From the NCBI RefSeq assembly GCF_026262505.1, contig NC_067207.1, positions 25,140,082 through 25,204,081 on the forward strand: 64,000 nucleotides of DNA. The letters run 5' to 3'. The stretch comes from Trichomonas vaginalis G3 (taxonomy: Eukaryota > Parabasalia > Trichomonadida > Trichomonadidae). The notes below the pieces were generated by a model that worked only from the letters and a program-made list of their open reading frames with translations, was not told where the DNA came from and did no database searches. Below, piece by piece: positions 48,109-56,182 of this stretch. The position numbers and the translations under genes are program-made. The first letter of the stretch is position 1, and the number at the start of each line of letters is the position of its first letter.

Positions 48109-49263
48109 CCAAAAATGGCGTATTATTCTATTTTTAAACGGTCATGGCGTAAAACCGTCGCATCCCTAAGTCTGTATCAACTAACTCAATTAGTCAAGCA
48201 TAATGATTATTCTTCGGATTCATTAAATCAACTTTATCAATGCATAAGTACAATGACAGAAAGATCAATCGGATGCTTGAATTGGGATAAATTTTTCAAA
48301 AAAATCAGAGTGACTGATGAAGTTCTTTTACATTTTTTAGCATCCGTTTTAAACATTGAAAAGATATCAGAATGTTTCAAGGATTCTATTTTTTATCATA
48401 ATATTAATCTTGAAAAATTCAGTAATTTAACTGAAACAGAACAACAAACAATTTTAAATTCCTACAAAGCGGATAAATTTACATATTACATAATGTGCTC
48501 ACAAATTGTAAAATCAAACTGGAACAATTTATCCCAAACTTTAGTTAATATTGCAAATCAATATTTGCCATTTTCAGATGAAGAAAAGCAAATATATATA
48601 TTTACTGAAATAACTGGCAATTATCAAAATTTTGAAATTTCAGCTGCAAACTTGTTACTTTTTTATGAAAACAATGAAGAAAAATTAAGCAACTGTTTTA
48701 ATTTAACATTGTTCCAGCAAATTTATTCCAAAAATGGAATCGAGCAAATGATATTTTTTGCTGCAAATACAATTTGTTGCAATAACACTTCTATCAATTT
48801 TTACAATCTCCTTGAAATTGAAGAAATGAATCCATTTGATTTTTTTTATTTCTCAATTCAATATAAAGAGATATTAAATTGCGATGATTTTCCAAAAGTT
48901 ACAGAAGTAATCACAGGTTTAATCTCAGCTTCAAATATTAATGCTATTATGCGAATTTGCCAAAAAATTTTGGATAAAATTACATTTTATAAATGTAATT
49001 ATTGCCATATTACCTCAATATGGAATTTTATTACAAATGCAGCAATAATTCTTCCTGATGAAGATTTATTAATCAAATTATTAAAATTCATAGAAAAAAC
49101 AGAAAAAGCAACAGATGGATTATTCAAACCGGAGAATGATTTGGGTTTCTATGAATATTTAAATTCGATTTTCTCAGATATTACATCTGCGAGAAATAAG
49201 CAATTTCTCTTGGAATTTCTAAATACCCATGAAGATGACTTCACTTATGATCAAACATTGTGA

Positions 49264-49912
49264 GGTCATTTTTGATCAACAAATTAATTGAAATTCCGAT
49301 CAAAAAAAATTCACAAATTGGATCAAAAAAATCGAATCTCAAGTTAAAAATAAAAAATTTCTACATTTTTATCAAATTTAGATTTTTTTTCAAATCATGC
49401 GAATTGATTGGATAATTGCATATTTTATCCCATGCATCTAGAAGTATGTGTAATATTTTTGCTTTCATCAAGAAATTGTCGAATTTGATCTTAATTTTTT
49501 TTGAAAAATATACTTTTAGAAAAAGAAATAGTGATTGAATAGCTGCCCATGCTGTAAAAGGGTTATTTTTACAAGTAAAAAAATTGTTATTTTTCGAGCA
49601 AGTCGAGGCTTTTTTACCATCTTATTTTTGAAAAATTTACGAAAAATTATATCTGAAAAAACGCTTCATTTTGATATCTTACAATGATAAAATACCAATG
49701 TTGCTGGGATATAATAACTACACCTGGACATCTACTACATTAATGCGTATGACATGTAAAGTTGATTTCAAAAGTATAGCCTGGAAAGATTACAATAAAT
49801 CAACGATAATTCAAAAAAATTTCTTATAAGTTAACATAATAAAAATTTAATTTTTATATTGCTTGTATTATACTTAAGTATATAATATATTTAAATCTTA
49901 GAATGAAAATTC
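49264..49912. other. Non-coding sub-terminal region of the MULE, 3' of the plus-strand gene
   Basis: About 650 bp of AT-rich sequence with no supported gene or RNA. A short gatcaaaaa-type word recurs near 49,275-49,335. It probably contains the 3' end of the upstream transcript. Confidence 0.5.
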
Positions 49913-50036
49913 GGGACGCCCTAGCTATTCAATTTTCCCTTAGGACGCCCATAAACCTCTCAAAAATGTGATGTAAATATCACAATTTTGAGAAATTTAC
50001 ACTAGGACGCCTTAGGACGCCAACCCCCTTTTTACC
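49913..50036 (-). repeat. Right terminal inverted repeat of the MULE
   Basis: Complement motifs (gg)gacgcc / aggacgcc occur at 49913, 49942, 50004 and 50014, mirroring the left end in spacing. The tip ctttttacc is followed directly by the 9 bp duplication at 50037-50045. Confidence 0.85.
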
Positions 50037-50045
50037 TTTTTACGG
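50037..50045 (+). repeat. Target-site duplication, right (9 bp)
   Basis: tttttacgg, the partner of 42666-42674. Confidence 0.85.
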
Positions 50046-50064
50046 TTATTCGATCCCCGACGAT

Positions 50065-50343
50065 AGGTGTCTTGGAAGATTTGCCTGGTGTCATCATAGT
50101 GTCTTTAAATCAAAAATTTTATTTTGGAGTTAGTTTTATTGATTTTTCAATAAAAAACATTTCTAAAACAAGAAAATAAAACGATAAAATATTTATATTT
50201 TATATAAGGATCTTATATATTTAAAATAAATATCATTTTATTTTTTTCATTGGTGTCTGTCAAACCATAATACACTATTCAAAAATTCAATATGTCTTGC
50301 GGTTTCAAAAGACACCTTCAAATTGAACAATAGCACAGACACT
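50065..50343. repeat. Cluster of GGTGTC motifs, possible remnant transposon end
   Basis: ggtgtc or close variants lie at 50066, 50087, 50099 and 50252 on the plus strand and as gacacc/gacact at 50311 and 50338. The repeated-motif layout resembles the MULE ends but the motif differs. No partner end could be matched with confidence, although the palindrome at 51099-51116 uses the same word. Confidence 0.4.
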
Positions 50344-51240
50344 ATTGAATTTTACCCATTTTATTTAGTTTTTACCCTTTTTATTTTTAAGAATTAATGA
50401 CTGAAACAGCCGTTTTGCTATGACCTCAATCACTTTTATTTATTATTTTAAATATTATTTAATTTTATTATTTGAATAGGCCAACTTATATTTGAGAAGC
50501 TCAATTTGAGACCACTTAATACATTGAAATATCATAAATATTGAAATATTAAAAAGTGTATTTCAAAATATTGAAATTATCAAAATTTATAATACTGAAA
50601 TTGAGACAAATTAATAAATTCAATGTGTTTTTTTTGAAATAACTCTCAAATATTATTTTTTTGTTTATTTAATGATGAATAAATATGATTGCTTTAGTCA
50701 ATCATAAAAACTGATTTAAGTTTAAAATAATGAAAGGATAATTTGATCATTTTTTAAAATACAATTTTTTGATGATTTGCAAGAATCTTTGAAAAGAATA
50801 TAATATAGGTTCTATTTTTGTAAAATTTATCCAAATCATGTATTACATAAATTACGATTAAAACGATGAAAGAACCAAAAAGTGTGTTTTGTGTTTTGTT
50901 GTTGCGTGTTGGATGCGGGATCCTGTTATTTCCGAAATCGACAAAAAATTTGGAAATTTAATTTCCGAAATCGAAATTATATTAATTTTTAATATTCTTA
51001 TATCAAAAGGATTAAAGTTCATTAAGAGAAAAACAATTCTTCTTCTTCAATCTATTGGCGCATTTATTTCTACACGCCAATAAGGAAGGGAAAATTATAA
51101 GACACCATGGTGTCTTCAAAACGCTAATTTTTGAAAAAAAAAAAAAAAAAAAGGTAGTGGGGCTTCCAGGCACTTCGTGCCTTCTAGCCCTGAAGATGTT
51201 TAGTATAAATGAAGTTCTTATATACGGGTCTTCCAGGAGC
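50344..51240. other. AT-rich intergenic sequence, no gene seen
   Basis: It holds simple attgaaat-like words (50,520-50,620), a short direct repeat of tttccgaaatcga (about 50,930-50,975), a long A-run at about 51,135-51,152 and a small hairpin ggcac-ttc-gtgcc near 51,169. Open frames here are short and have no gene-like features. Confidence 0.5.
51099..51116. repeat. 18 bp perfect palindrome
   Basis: aagacaccatggtgtctt is fully self-complementary with no loop. It carries the GGTGTC word of the 50065-50343 cluster in both orientations. Could be a protein-binding site or the joined tips of a lost element. Confidence 0.75.
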
Positions 51241-51271
51241 TTTTCACAAATTATATATGTTTTCATGGTTT

Positions 51272-51655
51272 GTCAAGACTTCTTCGTAATGAGTGTAAAG
51301 GACCCAAAAATAATGTTTAGGGTAGAAGGTTAGATCTAACCTCTTTTCTAACCTCTTTTCTACCCTCTTGAATTTTCAAGACTTCTTCGTAAATGTTTTG
51401 TCAAGACTTCTTCGTAATGAGTGTAAAGGACCCAAAAATATAATTTAGGGTAGAAGGTTAGATCTAACCTGTTTTCTAACCTCATTTCTACCCTCTTGAA
51501 TTTGTCAAGACTTCTTCGTACATGTTTTGTCAAGACTTCTTCGTAATGAGTGTAAAGGACCCAAAAATATAATTTAGGTGAAGAGGTGAGATCTCACCTG
51601 TTTTCTCACCTCTTGAATTTGTCAAGACTTCTTCGTAAATGTTTTGTCACTTTTC
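51272..51655 (+). repeat. Three tandem repeats of about 129 bp with AGATCT palindromes
   Basis: Each repeat starts near tcaagacttcttcgtaatga (51273, 51401 and about 51530), passes through aaaggacccaaaaata, and contains a hairpin region. The core palindromes are aggttagatctaacct at 51327-51342 and 51455-51470, and aggtgagatctcacct at 51584-51599. Outer arms also pair (agggtaga with tctaccct in copies 1-2; aggtga with tcacct in copy 3). A fourth core, like copy 3, lies after the methyltransferase gene at 52229-52244. Confidence 0.9.
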
Positions 51656-51696
51656 TGTCACTTTTCGGGTAAAAACATTTTTATTATTATATATAA

Positions 51697-52215
51697 ATGA
51701 ATTTTACAAAACCACCGTTACCGTTCTTTGGAAATAAGAGTAAATGTAAAGATATTATATTGAGAGAACTTAAGAAACTACCGAATGGTCTAACATTTGT
51801 AGATTTGTTCGGTGGAAGTTTCTATATATCCCATTTGTGCCATATAATATTCCCAGACTCAAAGATTATATGCAATGACTTCGACAACTATATGGACCGT
51901 CTCAAACATATACCAGACACAAACAATATATTGAAAGAGTTAAAAGAAAAGATACCTATAGGTAAGATGGAACGTATACCATTAGATAACAAAAATATTG
52001 TGAGAGAGGTTTTGAAAAAAGCAGAATATATAGACTGGGATAGTATATCTGCTAGACTATTATATAGTGGTTCTATAAGAGTTCATGACATTGAAACACT
52101 TATGTCAAAAGTTTTATATCTTAACTATACAAATGTTTTCAAAGAGAACATAGAAAAATATATTGAGGGTATAGAGTTTGTGAGATGTCATTGGACAGAG
52201 TTGTATGAAAAATAA
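51697..52215 (+). CDS. D12-class DNA N6-adenine methyltransferase-like protein (short)
   Basis: Enzymes of this class transfer a methyl group from S-adenosylmethionine to adenine in DNA. The 172-residue product has the N-terminal PPLPFFGNKSK motif (residues 6-16) and the cofactor-binding motif FVDLFGGS (34-41). NDFDNY follows at 60-65, which in this family ends a strand of the nucleotide-binding fold. It is shorter than usual for the family and looks incomplete, so activity is doubtful. Such genes are common in bacteria, phages and large DNA viruses. The gene stands alone between AGATCT-palindrome repeats and an assembly gap, which suggests a mobile or virus-derived fragment. TCACTT words about 40-50 nt upstream could serve as initiators. 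Family call is firm; origin is inference. Confidence 0.7.
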   Translation: MNFTKPPLPFFGNKSKCKDIILRELKKLPNGLTFVDLFGGSFYISHLCHIIFPDSKIICNDFDNYMDRLKHIPDTNNILKELKEKIPIGKMERIPLDNKNIVREVLKKAEYIDWDSISARLLYSGSIRVHDIETLMSKVLYLNYTNVFKENIEKYIEGIEFVRCHWTELYEK

Positions 52216-52255
52216 AGTTTAGGTGAAGAGGTGAGATCTCACCTGTTTTCTCACC
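52216..52255 (+). repeat. Fourth AGATCT hairpin repeat, cut by gap
   Basis: Directly after the methyltransferase stop, the sequence repeats the hairpin part of copy 3 (tttaggtgaagaggtgag onward) and then runs into Ns. The gene is therefore bracketed by the same repeat on both sides. Confidence 0.85.
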
Positions 52256-52355
52256 NNNNNNNNNNNNNNNNNNNNNNNNNNNNNNNNNNNNNNNNNNNNN
52301 NNNNNNNNNNNNNNNNNNNNNNNNNNNNNNNNNNNNNNNNNNNNNNNNNNNNNNN
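52256..52355. other. Assembly gap (100 N) between methyltransferase island and block 3
   Basis: Exactly 100 N. The right contig begins inside a surface-protein gene, so the orientation and distance of block 3 relative to block 2 depend on scaffolding, not on continuous sequence. Confidence 0.97.
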
Positions 52356-52628
52356 TTAGTCAGAGTTCCACTTGATTTCACCATCCCAACAACAGAAACA
52401 AACACAACAGCCGAAATCAAGATCGTAGTCACAACACCAACCGAATCCTCTGAAAAATTAACAAATATCAACATCTATCAAGATGTTATCGCAAGTGATT
52501 CTGCAACAGGAAAGATTGCTACAAAGGAAGCTAAAAAGAAGACCGCCCTTGTTGCAGTTCTCTGTGTCTTAGCTGTCATTGCTGTTGTTGTTGCGGTAGT
52601 CGTTATTATTCTTTGGCTGAGAAAATAA
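52356..52628 (+). CDS. 3' part of a surface-protein copy (cut by gap)
   Basis: The last 90 codons and the stop, in frame from the first base after the gap (LVRVPLDFT onward) through the membrane anchor. It matches clean copies. Confidence 0.88.
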   Translation, partial: LVRVPLDFTIPTTETNTTAEIKIVVTTPTESSEKLTNINIYQDVIASDSATGKIATKEAKKKTALVAVLCVLAVIAVVVAVVVIILWLRK

Positions 52629-53553
52629 AAAAATTCGGAGAATAAATTAAATTTTATGCTTTAAACACACTTTTTAAAATTACTTATAAATTATCTTTCA
52701 ACAAGTTGAAATTACTCAATCTAGGATTGTTTTTCATGTGAAATTCTTGTTGTGCAACTAAATCTTAATTGCCAACTTGGAATAAAGATCATAGAACAAG
52801 ACAAGCTTTTTTATAAATGAAGCATCTAATTAATAAACATTACTAATAAATTTTTTTTCAAATGATCCCATAACATAAGTTACCAATTGATGAGTATATA
52901 ATGCTGCAATGATATCTTCCCATCTCAAAAATAAAGGAGAATGAATAATGACTCCCGTTTGTTACTATAAAAAATCTGCCAGCTAAAAAAACAGTTATTT
53001 TGTCTCATTACTCATCAGATTTATTCGTTTTTCTTGACATTATCATCAAGGGTCCATCAATATATAATGACATATGGATGTGTATATACAGGAATTATAG
53101 TTCAATTTTCATGGCTAAAAATAAATGACAAGAAGTAGAATGTCAGATTATTTCAAAATTTCTGACATACATAATTAATGTGAAATTTTTAAAATTATAT
53201 ATTGAACTGGAATTTTCGAATGAATAAATAAACTCAATCATTAAATTTGACACAGATAATAAGTAGTCATTCAGATTTGCATCTATTATTTTTAGTTATT
53301 AAATCAAATTGAGCATTTTTTATTTGAACTGACATTGGGCAAAGAACTTTCAATTTTATAGCTTTTTTATTTTTTATTTTTTCACAAAAAATTGAGAGGA
53401 TCATCTTGACATTATACAAGGTGATTATAACTATAGAAAATCAATCATAAGGTATAATAATATGAAATATTATCGATTCATATGTATAGATGACTTTGAA
53501 AAACGACTCAAAATGTTTCTGAAATATTTATATTTGAATACTTTTATAAAATC

Positions 53554-53571
53554 ATTTTACCATTTTTTTAA
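53554..53571 (+). promoter_or_regulatory. Inr core promoter and short 5' UTR of array gene (representative)
   Basis: TCATTTTACC at 53552-53561 fits the trichomonad initiator TCA(+1)YW, with the presumed +1 A at 53554 and the start codon 18 nt later. The same element precedes every array copy, and a diverged version precedes the boundary copy (A at 42344). The T-run between Inr and ATG varies by one base between units. Confidence 0.65.
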
Positions 53572-55239
53572 ATGTTTTCCATATTACTTGCACAACTTTC
53601 TCTTTCAGTTTCAGGCAAAGTTGTTGGGGATAATTCGTACATGATTTATGATAAGGACGGAAGGGAGAATTATGAAATAATTAAAGAACCTTATACAAAA
53701 GTCAGAATAGATGGTGTTACAAAAAACATTAAAGAAGCCACTGATTTAGGCTACTCCGTTGAAATTTATAATGATGAAAATTCAGATTATGTTATTATTT
53801 CACAGACAATTACCAACAAAGGCTCAACGGAAAAGAAAATTGACCTTTGCACAGCATTGAATTTAAAAGATTCTATAGATAATGTTGAAGCATCATCCCT
53901 TACAAACTTTGGTTATTATCTTTGGTGGGATCAAACAAATGATCTGACACTAGTTCTGCAAAATCATCCTTGGGTTACAGATATCAGTGCCCAAGACTTT
54001 GGAATAGAACCTGAGCCAAGATTCTTCACGAACAATGAGAAAATTTTAGAATACGACTCTGGATTTCCTGAAATTCAATGGATCTCATTCTCATGGCTCA
54101 ACAAGTATATCCAACCAGGAAAGTCTATCACACTTTCTTACATGTTTTATGAAGAGACATATCAACCGCCATTACTTAAACTTGATAAATCTCTGATTTC
54201 AGAAGAAACAGATTCCACTGAAGTAATTCAAGTAAAGGGAAGTTTTTATTTCTTAGTTGAACCATACACGGTAGAAGCAGGTTGGGAAATTCATGATTCA
54301 AAAGATAAGATAATCAAATATGGCAGCCTTGGCAAATTTACAGTTTCAGAAAAACAAACAAGTATGGATTTTGATGTGTCAATCACACCACCAACAGAAC
54401 TTGGAAAGTACACATTATATGTTTACACATATACTAATGGTCTTGGCTCATTGCTTTATGAAGAATTCACAATTACAGTTGTTCCACCAAATTATAGACC
54501 AAAGTTATACATTGTTCCATCTGAATACCTATATTACATTCCAGATTCTGAAGTTTCTTTCTTGGCTTCAGTCTACGATCAAGATTCAGGTGATAAACCA
54601 CTCACAGCAAAGGTTTTCTTCAACAATGCAGAAGTTGCAACACAAGAAGTTGCAAACAGCAAAGATCTTAAGACATTCAAATTCAAAGTTCCAAAAGACA
54701 CAGCAGCAGGTGAATATGAAGTCAAAGTCACAGCTACAGATGGCAAGAAGATTGGAACAAAGAAGTTCACAATCACAATCAAGAATAACACAGTTCTCAC
54801 AATCTATTTCGAACCAAAACTTAATGCCACATACAACAAAGGCGACAAGGTCAACTTCACAGCTGTCATCAATGATCCAGATACAAACTTCGATAACAAG
54901 TTCACTGTTTCTCTGTTCTACAACGATAAAGTCAAGAAGACGATCACATCAACTAACGATGCAGGATTAGTCAGAGTTCCACTTGATTTCACCATCCCAA
55001 CAACAGAAACAAACACAACAGCCGAAATCAAGATCGTAGTCACAACACCAACCGAATCCTCTGAAAAATTAACAAATATCAACATCTATCAAGATGTTAT
55101 CGCAAGTGATTCTGCAACAGGAAAGATTGCTACAAAGGAAGCTAAAAAGAAGACCGCCCTTGTTGCAGTTCTCTGTGTCTTAGCTGTCATTGCTGTTGTT
55201 GTTGCGGTAGTCGTTATTATTCTTTGGCTGAGAAAATAA
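53572..55239 (+). CDS. Putative surface protein with Ig-like domains, reference copy
   Basis: 555 residues, probably displayed on the cell surface. Residues 1-15 (MFSILLAQLSLSVSG) look like a signal peptide. Residues 16 to about 205 form a beta-rich N-terminal domain with TITNKGSTEKK, LQNHPWVTD and FSWLNKYIQPGKSI. Three Ig-like beta-sandwich segments follow at about 207-305, 310-405 and 407-495, each with the alternating strand pattern and GxYxxxV or GKYTLYV-type endings. N-glycosylation sequons lie at N405, N418 and N481. A Lys-rich linker (522-527) leads into a membrane segment (about 529-552) and a tiny LRK tail. There are only two cysteines, so these Ig folds lack disulfides, as in bacterial-type Ig domains. 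I do not know its ligand; adhesion or immune exposure is inference. The Inr lies 18 nt upstream and the stop overlaps TAAA. Confidence 0.9.
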   Translation: MFSILLAQLSLSVSGKVVGDNSYMIYDKDGRENYEIIKEPYTKVRIDGVTKNIKEATDLGYSVEIYNDENSDYVIISQTITNKGSTEKKIDLCTALNLKDSIDNVEASSLTNFGYYLWWDQTNDLTLVLQNHPWVTDISAQDFGIEPEPRFFTNNEKILEYDSGFPEIQWISFSWLNKYIQPGKSITLSYMFYEETYQPPLLKLDKSLISEETDSTEVIQVKGSFYFLVEPYTVEAGWEIHDSKDKIIKYGSLGKFTVSEKQTSMDFDVSITPPTELGKYTLYVYTYTNGLGSLLYEEFTITVVPPNYRPKLYIVPSEYLYYIPDSEVSFLASVYDQDSGDKPLTAKVFFNNAEVATQEVANSKDLKTFKFKVPKDTAAGEYEVKVTATDGKKIGTKKFTITIKNNTVLTIYFEPKLNATYNKGDKVNFTAVINDPDTNFDNKFTVSLFYNDKVKKTITSTNDAGLVRVPLDFTIPTTETNTTAEIKIVVTTPTESSEKLTNINIYQDVIASDSATGKIATKEAKKKTALVAVLCVLAVIAVVVAVVVIILWLRK

Positions 55240-56182
55240 AAAAATTCGGAGAATAAATTAAATTTTATGCTTTAAACACACTTTTTAAAATTACTTATAA
55301 ATTATCTTTCAACAAGTTGAAATTACTCAATCTAGGATTGTTTTTCATGTGAAATTCTTGTTGTGCAACTAAATCTTAATTGCCAACTTGGAATAAAGAT
55401 CATAGAACAAGACAAGCTTTTTTATAAATGAAGCATCTAATTAATAAACATTACTAATAAATTTTTTTTCAAATGATCCCATAACATAAGTTACCAATTG
55501 ATGAGTATATAATGCTGCAATGATATCTTCCCATCTCAAAAATAAAGGAGAATGAATAATGACTCCCGTTTGTTACTATAAAAAATCTGCCAGCTAAAAA
55601 AACAGTTATTTTGTCTCATTACTCATCAGATTTATTCGTTTTTCTTGACATTATCATCAAGGGTCCATCAATATATAATGACATATGGATGTGTATATAC
55701 AGGAATTATAGTTCAATTTTCATGGCTAAAAATAAATGACAAGAAGTAGAATGTCAGATTATTTCAAAATTTCTGACATACATAATTAATGTGAAATTTT
55801 TAAAATTATATATTGAACTGGAATTTTCGAATGAATAAATAAACTCAATCATTAAATTTGACACAGATAATAAGTAGTCATTCAGATTTGCATCTATTAT
55901 TTTTAGTTATTAAATCAAATTGAGCATTTTTTATTTGAACTGACATTGGGCAAAGAACTTTCAATTTTATAGCTTTTTTATTTTTTATTTTTTCACAAAA
56001 AATTGAGAGGATCATCTTGACATTATACAAGGTGATTATAACTATAGAAAATCAATCATAAGGTATAATAATATGAAATATTATCGATTCATATGTATAG
56101 ATGACTTTGAAAAACGACTCAAAATGTTTCTGAAATATTTATATTTGAATACTTTTATAAAATCATTTTACCATTTTTTTAA
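55240..56182 (+). other. Intergenic spacer of the array unit (representative)
   Basis: 943 bp between the stop of one copy and the start of the next. It contains a palindrome tttcaacaagttgaaa (55307-55322) about 70 nt after the stop, a candidate 3' end hairpin, and the inverted repeat atgtcaga/tctgacat (55751-55758 and 55772-55779). A short open frame of 60 codons begins 110 nt before the next start and overlaps it in another frame. It is not kept in the diverged boundary copy, so I do not call it a gene. No RNA gene is recognised. Confidence 0.7.

Larger units (their letters stand above)
46145..48168. mobile_element. Nested non-autonomous element with CT-rich minisatellite
   Basis: This 2,024 bp element has inverted ends starting tagggatgcg and finishing cgcatcccta, with similarity continuing through cgccat and gaccg. 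It is flanked by the 7 bp direct repeat agtctgt (46138-46144 and 48169-48175). It has no transposase. The sub-terminal zones are full of ggcg/cgcc words (left: 46162, 46174, 46195, 46208, 46406, 46425, 46463, 46488, 46528; right: 48080, 48097, 48116, 48145), a layout like that of the MULE ends. The middle is a 1.2 kb minisatellite and a purine-only tract. The duplication falls within codons of the disrupted gene, which fixes its length independently. The 7 bp size does not match the 9 bp of the host MULE, so the family is uncertain. Confidence 0.85.
46126..49263 (+). pseudogene. Unrecognised helical protein gene inside the MULE, split by a nested element
   Basis: The first 19 nt (46126-46144, MADDSL) are separated from the rest (48176-49263) by the nested element plus one 7 bp duplication. 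Leaving these out gives a 368-residue frame, and the residue split by the insertion becomes a tyrosine (SL-Y-QLTQ). This supports both the start and the insertion event. An initiator-like TCATTTTT sits just upstream. The protein is mainly helical by composition, rich in Asn, Ile, Leu and Phe, with no signal peptide, membrane segment or zinc finger that I can see. I do not recognise the family. The start SLNQLYQCI is faintly like the N-terminal region of trichomonad ankyrin proteins, but no ankyrin repeats follow. It may be an accessory transposition protein or captured host cargo. As it stands, normal translation from its own start is blocked. Confidence 0.7.
42675..50036. mobile_element. Mutator-like DNA transposon (MULE) with two divergent genes
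   Basis: This 7,362 bp element is bounded by a 9 bp direct repeat, tttttacgg, at 42666-42674 and 50037-50045; MULEs typically make 8-11 bp duplications. The ends begin GG and finish CC and form inverted repeats of 124 bp. Each end holds four copies of ggcgtcct (or its complement) at matching distances of about 16, 26, 86 and 116 bp from the tip, likely transposase-binding sites. Inside are a minus-strand MULE transposase and a plus-strand gene of unknown function. A second element is nested at 46145-48168. It inserted into the spacer upstream of the boundary surface-protein copy. Preserved ends and duplications suggest a fairly recent insertion. Confidence 0.88.

Noticed and set aside
46145-48168. 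The nested segment read as an intron
   Set aside because: It has inverted ends and a 7 bp direct duplication, and lacks the strict trichomonad intron splice signals. It is an insertion.
48058-48175. Start of a 401-codon protein within the nested element
   Set aside because: The first 38 or so codons come from the right end of the nested element, including the hairpin. The native start is the ATG at 46126, before the insertion.
46126-49263. Call as an ankyrin-repeat protein
   Set aside because: Only a faint resemblance at the N-terminus; no ankyrin repeat motif is visible in the rest.
42675-50036. Maverick/Polinton-type element
   Set aside because: The size (7.4 kb), 9 bp duplication and MULE catalytic domain fit a Mutator-like transposon. 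No polymerase, integrase or capsid-type gene was seen.
50889-51333. Two short open frames (64 and 92 codons)
   Set aside because: One crosses a long A-run and a palindrome, and neither has gene-like composition or recognisable motifs.
51272-51655. CRISPR-like array
   Set aside because: Only three or four units of about 129 bp, with no unique spacers between conserved repeats; a tandem hairpin repeat.
53462-53644. 60-codon upstream frame overlapping the start of each array gene
   Set aside because: The frame and start are not preserved in the diverged boundary copy, where the gene's own initiator is. It is probably chance, though an upstream-frame effect cannot be fully excluded.
54579-54800. 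73-codon antisense frame in every unit
   Set aside because: Antisense shadow of the Ig-like coding region, without its own initiator or independent conservation.
54320-54970. 216-codon open frame inside each surface-protein copy (also in all other copies)
   Set aside because: It overlaps the 555-codon gene in another frame, is rich in Gln, Ser and His as expected of a shifted reading, and repeats only because the units are identical. In the diverged boundary copy the start and front part are not kept.
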